Below, piece after piece: positions 1-9,874 of a stretch of DNA of 64,000 nt. Both the position numbers and the translations under genes were made by a program. This DNA is from Glebionis coronaria. Lineage: Eukaryota; Streptophyta; Magnoliopsida; Asterales; Asteraceae. The stretch covers positions 33,934,255-33,998,254 of the forward strand of contig CM046877.1 in assembly GCA_025667525.1 (NCBI GenBank). Direction: 5' to 3'. Numbering within the stretch: the stretch's first letter is position 1; each line of letters begins with the position of its first letter. The notes beneath the pieces are model-generated. The model saw only the letters and a list, made by a program, of their open reading frames with translations, did no database searches and had not been told where the DNA came from.

Positions 1-962
1 TTTTGATCACAACAAACCATACAACACATTTAGTGTAAAACACAAAATGAATTATTTAACTAACACTATCATCAAGGTAATAATCATATCACTAACCTTT
101 CTTAATCATACTTAGTGATCATCAAAATGATTATCCTTAAAACTCACTTTTGTTAATAAGACAAAAGAATTTTAATAAACTTTCTTTTTTAGAAAATGTT
201 TTATTAAAATGGAAAATGAAAATTTGAAAATGACGTATTCCAAATGCTGTTAGAATATCCTTTGAAGGGTTCAAATACCTCAGATATTCCCACCCCACTA
301 AAAGACAAAAAACGGAGCGGAGTCTAGTGGCGGTACCTTAAGTACCTACGCGGTACCTTAGCGATATGGTACCGCGGGGTGAGATAAGGTACCGCACACA
401 GTAGCCGTTATAGATCCGTTGTAACTTTTTCTCCTTTAAATAGTGGGTCAAATCTCATTTTCCAGCAAGCCTCTTGGATGTTTTTCTCATCCCTCTTTCT
501 ATTTTCTATAGCATAATCATTAGTAAATGATCACTTAAATTGTTAAGGATGTTTACATATGATTATCCTCTTGATCCCCTCCTTTACCATGTCCAATGAG
601 AAGATCACTCACTCACTAGTGTAGTGATAAAGATGAATTTATGAGCTAGTCATATTCATCATGATATCGGTCAATCCAATGTATTTATGAATACTTGGAC
701 TAGTTGTGTTCATCCAAGTTATTTGTGGATACTTAGATTTGTTGTGTACATCCATTGCATATGTGTTTGCTTGGATTTGTGTTGTGTAAATCCAAGCTAC
801 ATGTGTGTACTTGGATAAGTCTAGTTGAGTTGTAATAGATTTGATTAGGAGTTCTCACTAAACTATAAAGTGATGTGGTTGTGTCTTGTGAGTTCTCACT
901 AAACTTTAACGTGATTAGTAGTTGTGTTGTTTGAAGTTCTCACTTAGCTTCAAAGTGAAGAG

Positions 963-1190
963 TCGTGAAGATTGGTTCTAGCTTTCGATTATAACTCGAC
1001 ATCTAGCCTTGTGTCGTAAAATGGTGAAGTAGGCAACGTCGTGAAGATTGGTTCTACCTTAAGATTAGAACTCGACATCTAGCCTTGTGTCGTTAAATTG
1101 TGAAGTAGGCAACGTCGTGTAGATTGGTCCTAGCTAAAGATTAGGTCTCGACATTTAGCTTAGTGTCGGAAAATAATGTAAGCAACGATG
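963..1190. repeat. Tandem repeat, 76-bp unit, 3 copies
   Basis: Units start near 963, 1039 and 1115. Each contains GTGAAGATTGGTTCTA, CTCGACATCTAGCCTTGTGT and GTGAAGTAGGCAAC. The third copy is the most diverged. Seen directly; no function inferred. Confidence 0.85.
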
Positions 1191-1505
1191 TAAGGTTTTC
1201 TCCGCCGAGAAGGGAGCTTGTGGATATAGTGGAAATCTCGAGTAGGTGTACTCGAGGAGTGGAGTAGAAACGAGGATAGAGCCTCGTTGTCGAACCACTA
1301 TAAATCTTGGTGTCTTCCCACTAGGTTGTCTCCTTCCTTGCTCTTTACTTATTTCATTATCATTATACTTGCTTATTATCCTTGCTAGTGTATTTCAATT
1401 GAACCTAATCATTATGCAACTTAGCATCAAGTAAAAAATAGTTTTGATACAAACCAAATTGAAAGTAATTTTAATTTGGTCACCAATCGAAGAGAAACTA
1501 TTCAA

Positions 1506-1524
1506 CCCCCCCCCCCCCCCCCCC
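1506..1524. repeat. Homopolymer C tract (19 C)
   Basis: An uninterrupted run of 19 cytosines, unusual in such AT-rich DNA. It precedes TTCTAG and may be the C-rich tail of a copia LTR. Its length is likely variable or error-prone. Confidence 0.9.
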
Positions 1525-1619
1525 TTCTAGTTTCTACATAGAAGAATTTGGTCATTTATAAATTTATTTTTCAAATGACATCACCTGGAACTATGGATTT
1601 TATATTTGTGTCACTATAG

Positions 1620-2273
1620 ACTGCCTGATGCCGATTACATACTTCATGGCCCATTCTTTCATACCTCTATTTTTACTAAGGAGACTCGTTCCCATTTTGT
1701 TTCTGGTGTTACTTATGGTGTCCCATGGTCCGATGTCGGTGTTGAAAAGGTTATATCTTATTTAATGTTTTATGTCTAGGTTCAATATGGCTTCTACTTA
1801 CAGTTTATTTGATATTATAGGTTTACTTTCCAATCAATAAAGATGATATCCATTGGGTCCTTGCTCAACTACATTTACGTTCTGGTGTCATAACCATTTA
1901 CGACAGCATGCTTCCTAATCACTTGCTAGAAACTCAAGTTGAATATCGAAAATGGTGGCTGGCCTTGGCTGAAACATATCAATATGTCATTCCAAAGTAT
2001 CTTGAGGACAATGATGTAATGAGTAAGAAAGGGATTGATCCTAAAAATTACACAATCACCTTCCGTTACGCTGCTAATGTCCCTACGCAAGCTGGCCCTT
2101 TAGGCGATTGTGGAATTTGGGTAATGAGAAATTTGTTTATGCTGACAAAAAATATGGAATTGGAGGTGACTAATCCATTGCTAGCAGGATTAGCCTATAG
2201 GGAGCGTTTTGCAGACTTCTTTTGGACATACAAGATTCCCACTAAGTGTGCAAACAACAGTGCAGACAATTGA
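1620..2273 (+). pseudogene. Ulp1-like C48 cysteine protease, 3' fragment
   Basis: Two exons of a transposon-type Ulp1 (SUMO-protease-like, peptidase family C48) domain. Exon 1620-1749 ends in WSDVGVEK. A GT-AG intron (1750-1820) follows, then exon 1821-2273 starts VYFPIN. The catalytic residues are visible in order: His in DIHW, Asp in IYDS, and Cys in GPLGDCGIW. The C-terminus ends with an FFWTYKIP segment, as in this family. The N-terminal part (DUF1985 or other) is missing, so this is a truncated copy. Its intron layout differs from the second Ulp1 gene at 12732-29617, which has an intron after the catalytic Cys, so it comes from a different subfamily. Such genes travel with MULE and CACTA transposons. 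No transposase of its own is next to it. Confidence 0.75.
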
Positions 2274-2457
2274 TCGTCTTGATTACTTATGTAACTTTTC
2301 TATTATCAGATATTATTCCTAAAAATGTTGGTCACAGTCTTTTGGACAACTTGATTGTTGAACTTTTGTTTATATTTATGTTAAATGCCATTTTCAAATG
2401 GCCAATATATTTTATCTATTGTGCATTATATTTATGTCCATAATAAATATAGACAAA

Positions 2458-3064
2458 AGCTAAATTTCCTTAACTACTAATTTGAAAACAAGCTTATAAC
2501 AAAAGTTGAAAATTAATATAAGCTGAAAACAAAACACCCCTTGTATACAAGCCCTAGGGAAACTTTATCAGTAAAGACCCTAGGGCATGACGATAAGGTG
2601 TGTGTGTTGTAGTGTGTGTGGCGCAGGTTCGAGTCCTGGCTACGTCCAAATTTTTTAAAACTTTTTTATTTTATTTTTCTTTTACACTACTGGTAATCCC
2701 AATTCCAATAAACAAAATTTAAACCTAAGATTAACAAGATTAAAAGCTAAATTTCCTTAACTAATAAGTTGAAAACAAGCTTATAACAATCGAAAATTAA
2801 TATAAGCTGAAAACAAAACACCCCTTGTATACAAGCCCTAGGGAAACTTTATCAGTAAAGACCCTAGGGCATGACGGTAAGGTGTGTGTGTTGTGGTGTG
2901 TGTGGCGCAGGTTCGAGTCCTGGCCATGTCCAATTTTTTTAAAACTTTTTTATTTTATTTTTCTTTTACACTACTTGTAAACTGGTAATCCCAATACTAA
3001 TAAACAAAATTTAAATCTAATACTAATAAACAAAATTTAAATCTAGGATTAACAAGATTAAAAG
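2458..3064 (+). repeat. Tandem pair of tRNA-derived SINE-like units
   Basis: Two copies with a period of 287 bp, starting near 2458 and 2745. Each has a perfect RNA polymerase III B-box (GGTTCGAGTCC, at 2626-2636 in the first unit) preceded 40-50 nt upstream by an A-box-like TGACGRTAAGGTG, and ends in a T-rich tail. The second copy carries an internal duplication of about 25 bp around ATACTAATAAACAAAATTTA. A tRNA-like head followed by a unique body is SINE architecture. A tandem arrangement is more likely to be a local duplication of one insertion than two insertions. Confidence 0.6.
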
Positions 3065-3215
3065 TTGATCATTTGTGAAAATTGTGCTACGGTTGAGCAC
3101 TATTGCATTTGCTAAATAAGATTAAGAACAATACAGACATTAAACAAAACAAACAAACGAAATGAAATACAATACATCATTGATATCACTAACAGACATA
3201 ACATAGCATGGAGAG

Positions 3216-4331
3216 TTATATAATTTCACTTGGTGGACTGTTAAGAAGAAATAACGATTCCTTGTAGGGGCCGACCATTAATGAACCGGGTACTCCTTGA
3301 ATAGCTAGGTTGTTTACCCATTGACCGGTTGGTATGTGCCATGTTTCTAGGATGTGAGGAAAACCAACAGGGTTTACACTTGTCACAAATATCGACTCAT
3401 TGTTATTTGTAAACCCCAACAACTTTGGCACTAGCTCAATATCCCTTTCGTGAAAGTAATTCACTCCAGCCATTGAAAGCAAGCCATCCACCACATCTAA
3501 TTGCCAACCACAAGTAACTCGTCCTCTTAGAAAAACAATTGTCCCTGAAATTATGAGACGATTGTTTAGCTTTGAAAGTGTGTATGGAGGTGGAACGGCT
3601 CTTGTTATCTCCTCAGGGATATCTTCCAGTATAAACTGGTGAGTATCCAGTCCAAAGGACAAAATCATAAATCTTCTGTGCTCTTGTTCATGGTTACAAA
3701 TATAATTTTCAGAACACACCCAATAAATTCTTCCGGCCACCACCGCCTGGCTGCCCCTTTTGATTCGTAGAGATCCCCGGGGCGAATCTTCGGGTAACAA
3801 ATCAATCCATACACGTGAGGACATTGTAAATACAGAGACTGAGCATGGACCTTCAACTACTGGATTAGTTATCTTCACTATGGTAGGTTCCTGTGTTGCC
3901 TTAGAAACACCAAACCCAAATACCTTTTTGGAAAAAGGATCCTCTAGATATGGTGCCAAGATGGTCACATTATTGTCCAATATTGGGTTCCAGAGAACAA
4001 ATGCGATTTCGCCTGCAACAACAAAACACCATATACCTTCAGAAGTGCAGAGTGCATCCAGTGAAGCAGAATTTAATCCAAAATTCTAAACTAGTCTGAA
4101 TTCTATGTCCCTATTCACCATATACATGATACCATTGCCCAGAACCTCTTGCTTGTATTGAAAAATAAAGCTGCAATTAGAAGCCTCATGAGACCCGTAT
4201 TCACGAATGAAATCTTCTGCGTCAATGATAGCTTTCAGAGACTTGCATATTTGACGACATCTGCATACGTCTCTTATAGGTAGTCTAAGCATGATTTCTC
4301 TTTATATTTCTATTGGAATGTATTCAGACAT
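3216..4331 (-). pseudogene. F-box protein with F-box-associated domain, two in-frame stops
   Basis: Read on the minus strand from an ATG at 4331, one frame runs 372 codons to the stop at 3216. The N-terminus is an F-box (EYIPIEI, REIMLRLPIRDVCRCRQICK), the SKP1-binding module of SCF ubiquitin ligases. The rest fits an F-box-associated interaction domain (LWNPILDNN, SFGLDTHQFI, WHIPTGQWV). The frame is broken by TAA at 4302-4304, inside the F-box, and by TAG at 4086-4088. Both lie in frame and no frameshift is present, so the gene died by point mutation or depends on read-through. Length and layout match an ordinary single-exon plant F-box gene. No splice signals would remove either stop. TTGAGCA-type motifs flank it, so it may be a captured host gene inside a larger transposon. 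Confidence 0.8.
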
Positions 4332-5231
4332 TTTTAAGGAGGTTTGTGACAAAAGAAACAAACAATTGGTATGTTGTATCTGATGACAAAGTTTTTGTCA
4401 ACATACTTATAACCTAGTAAATGCAGAAAAAACCTTAAAGAACATAGTACAATTTCATTAGTTTACTTTGTATCTTGACAAGACAAGTCAAAATAAATAC
4501 AAGTTGATCACTTGAGCACCGTCAGTTGCTCAATTAACCAATTCCAAAGAAAAAAAATAAGAATCCTAAATTAACATTCAGGAAAACATTATTTCGCATG
4601 CCTGTTCTTTTACAAACAAGTATACATGAACTAATAAATCTGAAAGTGATTACTTCCGGTTTCCTCTTTTGGTAAAAACGTTCGCCCTGTTTTGATAAAT
4701 ATTTCCCCCTGTTTTGATAAATAATTCCCCCTATTTTGAGATAAAATTTAACTAATAGTTGATAACGTGAGCACCGTTGGTTTATCACTTGCCTAAGTCT
4801 ACGGTTGTTGAATTAATTTATGACTATTAACTAATGTTGTTACATTATCACTAAGAAAACCTTAAAGAACAGTGCCTACACTTAACACCCTTTCTGAATA
4901 ATCTATATCTAGTTTCTTGTTGCACATATTTACGACCATTAACTTCACTGAAACTACCCTAAAGAATAGGGTTAAAAGTCCTAGAAGCCATTTGACTTTC
5001 CTTGTATACAAGTCAAGTGTTCCATTACAAATTTTCTTTCAAAATGAAACAAGGATTCAGAATAGTGAAAAGGAAACATACATTAAGTCATACATTATAC
5101 GGTCACATAATAAATACCCATACTTTCTAGTAACGGGTAAAGTGTGCAAAAGGTTACATAATATTATACCGTTACATAATAAATACCCAGTGACGGGTTA
5201 AGTTTGCAAAAGATTACATACGACAAATATA
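4332..5231. other. Non-coding spacer with transposon-associated short motifs
   Basis: No gene is seen. It holds TTGATCACTTGAGCACCGT near 4504 and a run of CCCCCTGTTTTGATAAA-type units at 4680-4740 (three copies), both shared with introns and spacers of the MULE region further right. It also holds an imperfect duplication at about 5094-5215 (unit around CACATAATAAATACCCA). Confidence 0.6.
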
Positions 5232-5647
5232 CTAGTTGTCGCGTTTACCTTTACCCTTAGAAGGCTTAACACGCTTTGGCTTGGATGTTGCATCAGAAAT
5301 AAGATCATCTGGGAGGTTCTTTTTACTCTTTGAAGCCTGTTTTGACTCGTCATCGCTGTAACTTAGGAAAGGGCTTTTATATATGGGTTCCCCCTGTTTC
5401 TCACTTTCCGTGCCGTCATCAGAACTGGTATCATCAACATTTCTTAGTTTGAGTTTTTTTGGCTTCAAAAAGAAGAACTCTGGTTCATCTTTCTCTTCTG
5501 CTTCATCAAACCAATTGACGAGGTAATTAAATGGACCTTTACTAGACACTTTTTCCATTTCAACCACAGAACTTGATGAACTCGATGAAAAGCTATCATC
5601 TGAATCCCATGTTAAGTAGTTTGATCCCTGAGAACTATTTTGATTAT
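5232..5647 (-). CDS. Terminal exon of unknown acidic Ser-rich protein
   Basis: An open frame of 138 codons ends in a stop at 5232. There is no ATG near its start. The frame opens just after a good acceptor (TTCAG|ATAATC, boundary at 5647/5648), so this is best read as a last exon of a spliced gene whose upstream exons I cannot place. The product has a Ser run (SSSSSSS), alternating acidic clusters (DSDD, DDTSSDDGTESE, SYSDDES), and a basic C-terminus (KPKRVKPSKGKGKR) that could be a nuclear localisation signal. I do not recognise the family. It may belong to the same mobile unit as the neighbouring MURA and Ulp1 genes, since short motifs shared with those genes lie on both sides. Confidence 0.45.
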
Positions 5648-5669
5648 CTGAATTTGGCAACAAAATACG

Positions 5670-5915
5670 AAGTTAAGTACCAACAACATAAGTGTTCCTT
5701 TTAATTGGTATTCCTTAATTTAAAAAAAAAGAATCCCCTAAAATATACCAAGAACATAAGTGTTCCTTAATCTACCAAAAATATACCGCATCTTTAATAT
5801 ACCAACAACATAATCTACCCTAAAATATACCAACAACATAAGTATTCCTTAATCTACCCTAAAATATACCAACAACATAATTGTTCCTTAATCTACCATA
5901 AATATACCGAATCCT
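5670..5915. repeat. Imperfect tandem repeat, about 40-bp unit
   Basis: Repeats of AATATACCAACAACATAA and ATTCCTTAATCTACC alternate, about five imperfect copies, directly upstream of the acidic-protein exon on its strand. Confidence 0.75.
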
Positions 5916-6627
5916 TAATAATCAATATACGACAAAAACATATCATATGTGTATCTCATATCTAATTATAATATTTTGTATAACAAATTAAAATTCTAGT
6001 ATTATACGGGGGATTAAATTAAATTGTCTAAATTTAGTATAAAAATTTATTAAAGATGTGACTTAACGTTATGATTTGCCATTGTTCCTGATCTTGGGGA
6101 TCTGATTGATTTGGGTATGGGATTGGTCGTAAATTATGTTTTGATCGGTTTTTATGTATTACAATCATTAACCGCTTGTAAACAAACTTATCTAAACTGT
6201 GCAAAAATTACCCTTCAACTTTAATTAATTTTATTGTACATATATAAATTGGTCTTTTTCCCTAAATTTAAACATTGTTATCTAAATAACAACTTAAGGT
6301 GACTAGTTAAAAAAATATTACTTTGGAATTAATATGTGAAACTACCCCTCTCTAAACGACTTGATGTAAACACACTAGTCTAGTATAAATCTTTGTAAAA
6401 GTCTAGCCCATCTGTTTCCACCTGTTGTAGTTACTATTCCCCCTGAATTCACAATTACTAACCCCTGCGAAAGTCGAGCATCTACCCCCTATTAGTTGAG
6501 CACTTGTAAAATTTCCTTTGGTTGTTGAATATCATAAAGACCATTAATAGTTACATGAACTTTGCTATTATATAATCAAGAAAAATGAGTTTCCTTTTTA
6601 GTTTCTTGTTACAAAAAAATTAAAAAA
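5916..6627. other. Non-coding spacer, presumed MURA promoter
   Basis: AT-rich with no gene. It holds TATTCCCCCTGAATTC (near 6433) and GTCGAGCATC..TTAGTTGAGCACTTGT (near 6473-6512), members of the dispersed motif families. A TATA-like TTATATAATC lies near 6569, about 55 nt before the MURA ATG, and is a plausible promoter element. Confidence 0.45.
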
Positions 6628-9345
6628 ATGACTTCTTCCAGGAAAGAAATTAGTGTGTTTTTTGATTACGAAGGCTTAATTTTTGGTGTTAGCCTTAAGA
6701 AAAGCACAAATTACGAAGAACTTGTCTCTTATGTGAAGAAAAAGTTTGAAATTAACCTGCATTCCGATATCACGTTTACTTATGAACAAGGTTCAAGATT
6801 GGTGCGCATACACGATGATGATGATGTCAATTTCTTCATCAATAATGTAGGTCACAAGAAAGGTAACCCGCATACAATATTTATAAAAAAATAGACATTA
6901 CTTCTAGTCCTGTTAAGAAGAGTGATTTGGATCCTCATAAACATGATATAGATGATAATAATAATTCACCTTTACCGAAACAAGAAACTTTAGACAGGTA
7001 TGAAATAATAGATTGGGAACAAAATACATTAACAAATATAGGTAGTCCACCAGAAGATATAGATCAGTACATGATTGAAGAAGGTCACTCAGGTGAATCA
7101 AGTAAAGAATTATTTGATCGAACTGTGTCACAGGGTGATAGATTTGATAGTAAAGAATTATTAATGCGTAAACTTGGTGAAAAAGCTCTTTTAGAAGGAT
7201 ACCAGTTTAAGCCTAGGAAATCAGATCCCTTTAGATATGATGTAATATGTGTGCACGAGGGTTGTGGTTGGAAAATAATTTCAAATAAGCTGACATCTTC
7301 CATAGAATGGATTGTTAAAAAAGTAAATGACCATCACACTTGTCCAAAGAACCAAATTGGTATGCATCATCGTAATGCTACCGCAAAATTGGTGGGTCAT
7401 TTATTACAAGATAAGTTAAAAGAAAATACCACTCGTATATACAAGGGTAAGGACATTCAAGATGATATAAACAGTTAGTAAAACATCGACATTACCTACA
7501 AACAAACATGTAGATCCAAGAATGTGGCTTTGGAAGCTATAGCCGGTTGCCCTGTTGCCTCTTTTGCACAGTTACCGTATTACTGTCATAACTTAATGTT
7601 GACAAATGACGGTACTGTAACACATATCGAGACTGATGACGAAAAAAGATTTAAGCAAGTGTTTATAGCTTTTGGTGTTTCGGTAAGCATTTTTATTTGT
7701 ATCTAATTTTTATCAGTATAAATAAACTTTCAGTATAGCTAAACTTTTTTAATTAATTTAGATTCGGAGCTTTAAGGACCATATGAGGCCGTTGTTGATA
7801 ATAGATGGAGCTCATCTTAAAGGGCCATTCCAGGGAACTAATTTGACAGCTGTGGGAATGGATGGCAACAACCAAATTATACCTATTGCAACTGGTGTGT
7901 CTCAGGCTGAGAGTGTAGAATCATGGACATGGTTTTTGAACCACTTGAAGGAATGCATAGGGGAAAATCCTGAATTGGCTATCATATCAGATAGACATGC
8001 TGGGATTTTATCAGCTTGTGTTGCTGTTTTCCCAAATGCATTTCATAGCTACTGTTGTAGGCATCTAATGATAAACTGTAAGTTGAGCGGTGATGTACTT
8101 GAGTCAACATACTGGTAGATGTGCAAAGCTTACCTAATTGAAGATTTTAATAATAGGATCAGTGAAATTAGAGGCAAAAGACCGCAAGCATACAAAACCC
8201 TTATAGATGCTGGTGTAGACAAGTGGTCCAGGGCACATTGTACTAGTAATCGTTACAATTACATGACTTCTAACTCGGTTGAGTCAATCAATGCTTTAAC
8301 AAAAGAACGAAGAAAACTTCCAATTACAAACCTAATGGAGTGGTATAGGAAACTGGTTCAGAAGTGGTATTGTAGTCGTCGCCACAAATATAAAGGTACT
8401 ATTATTGTTCTGTTATCTGTAGTTTTATAACTAATCCCATTTTTTTGATAAAAAGTCCCCCTGTTTTGATAAAAAAGTTCCCCGTGTTTTGATAAAAACG
8501 ATCCCCCTGTTTTGATAAATAGTTCCCCCTGTTTTGCCCTAAAAAATGCAGTTGACATGTAGTTACTCTATTTGATGAATAAGGAATAATTTAACTAATG
8601 GTTGATTATTTGTGGAATAGTTGAGCATTTTTACAAAATCTGAGAATTTGTGCACAAGTAAAAGCAGTTGATCATTTACAAACTGAGTATTATTTTTTAT
8701 TTTTTTCAGATGCACAACCAAAGGACAATGAACTAAGTAACTGGGCTAAAGGAAAAATAAACAACCGGTGGCGAAAAGGCGTTAGTTAGACTGTGACATG
8801 CATTGAGAAGTTTAAAATTTACCAAGTTGATGATACTCGTAGAATCCATACTGTCGAGATATATAAATACTCATGCACATGTCGAGTTTGGCAACTTTCA
8901 GGTTTGCCTTATGCCCATGTTTTGGCAATATGTAGAGTTCTTGGGTTGACAGAGTTTAATCACATGGCGCAAGGCTGGTTTAAGAAAGCAACGCTAAAAG
9001 CCACATACCAAGGAATGGTTTATCCGGTCGGAGAAGTTTCAAGTTGGCAACGTCCTAATTACTTGCAAGTTGTTAGGCCACCAATTATTGGTAAAAAAAC
9101 AACCGGGCAGACCAAAGAATAAAGATCGTATTAAATCACAAGGTGAGGAAAAGCTACCTGTTAAATGTGGAAAATGCGGTAATCGTGGGCACAACAGACA
9201 AACTTGCAGAGAACCGTTACCATCCAAAAAGGTAAGCTCTTTATGTTGTTTTTATATTTTATATTTGGGTACGTGGGTGTTTTGACATTTATATAATTTT
9301 TTACATATGTTTTAGGCAAAGACGTGTGACAATGAAATAAGGTAG
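6628..9345 (+). pseudogene. Mutator-like (MULE) MURA transposase, broken
   Basis: Domains run in order. There is a PB1-like N-terminus (6628-6894, SVFFDYEGLIFGV). A MuDR-type DNA-binding segment follows (about 7150-7350, VCVHEGCGWKI, DHHTC). Next is the DDE core, with Asp in LLIIDGAHLKG (about 7793), Asp in AIISDRHAG (about 7985) and Glu in SNSVESIN (about 8280). A SWIM zinc finger (about 8872-8930) and a CCHC knuckle (CGKCGNRGHNRQTC, about 9167-9208) close it. Introns 7683-7761, 8396-8709 and 9232-9315 have GT-AG ends and keep phase. Breaks are a one-base loss in the A-run at 6885-6891, adjacent TAG TAA at 7476-7481, TAG at 8116-8118, TAG at 8788-8790, and a one-base gain in the A-run near 9092-9098. 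The SWIM motif has Tyr where Cys is expected (LPYAH). The gene cannot make a full transposase as it stands. Confidence 0.85.
8430..8545. repeat. CCCCCTGTTTTGATAAA array inside a MURA intron
   Basis: Four to five units of about 22 bp (variants of AGTTCCCCCTGTTTTGATAAA) lie within MURA intron 2. The same unit occurs at 4680-4740 and, in degenerate form, near 12030-12060 and 28405-28435, in spacers or introns of neighbouring genes. Confidence 0.8.
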
Positions 9346-9874
9346 GGAGCACATAACGACACTCAACAGTCAACGTCGTACTCTTTAGACGTTGTTAACT
9401 TGGATGAACCATAGATTGCATCAACTTATGTGGTTGTTAATGAACATTGATTTGTTGTTTATGTTTAAGAACTTATTTTCTTGTTTTATTTTTTTTATCG
9501 AACAATGTGGGTTGATTTAAATTATCTATCAAACTGTCTGTTAGTTGATGATGTTTCATATGTGGTTAGCTTCACCATGAAATTGAATGAGTCTAAACAA
9601 TTGTTGATAGTTGAATGTTGTTTGACCATTTTGTCCCTGTTTTTATAACCGTTGAGTGAAAGAACCGTTATTGGATAAACAGATGTTTGACCATTGACTT
9701 TTAACGGCGGTTTGATCATCAGTTGGTTTAATAACCTTCAAAAAAAATATATTGATAATTTCTTTTTTCAATTCAATCAAATCCGTCCACTATTAATTCT
9801 TCAATCTGCATATAAAATTTCAATTCCCTTTTCTGGTTCATGGTGAATTGCAAATCAATCATAACCCACTAGCA
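9346..9874. other. Non-coding spacer between MURA and the next ORF
   Basis: AT-rich. No gene, tRNA or clear repeat is seen. Presumably it holds the MURA 3' end and the promoter of the following ORF. Confidence 0.5.

Larger units (their letters stand above)
1..1560. other. Non-coding, LTR-like repeat remnant
   Basis: No protein-coding signal is visible. The stretch has a cluster of four GGTACC palindromes (332-393), a 76-bp tandem array (963-1190), a TATA-like CTATAAAT near 1299 and a C-run before TTCTAG at 1506-1530. C-rich tracts next to CTCTAG/TTCTAG are common at the 3' end of plant Ty1/copia LTRs, so this is probably a decayed solo LTR. No TG..CA ends with a target duplication and no primer-binding site were found, so the assignment is weak. 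Confidence 0.3.

Noticed and set aside
1246..1434. 62-codon frame in the left LTR-like region
   Set aside because: Hydrophobic low-complexity frame in repeat sequence with no supporting signal.
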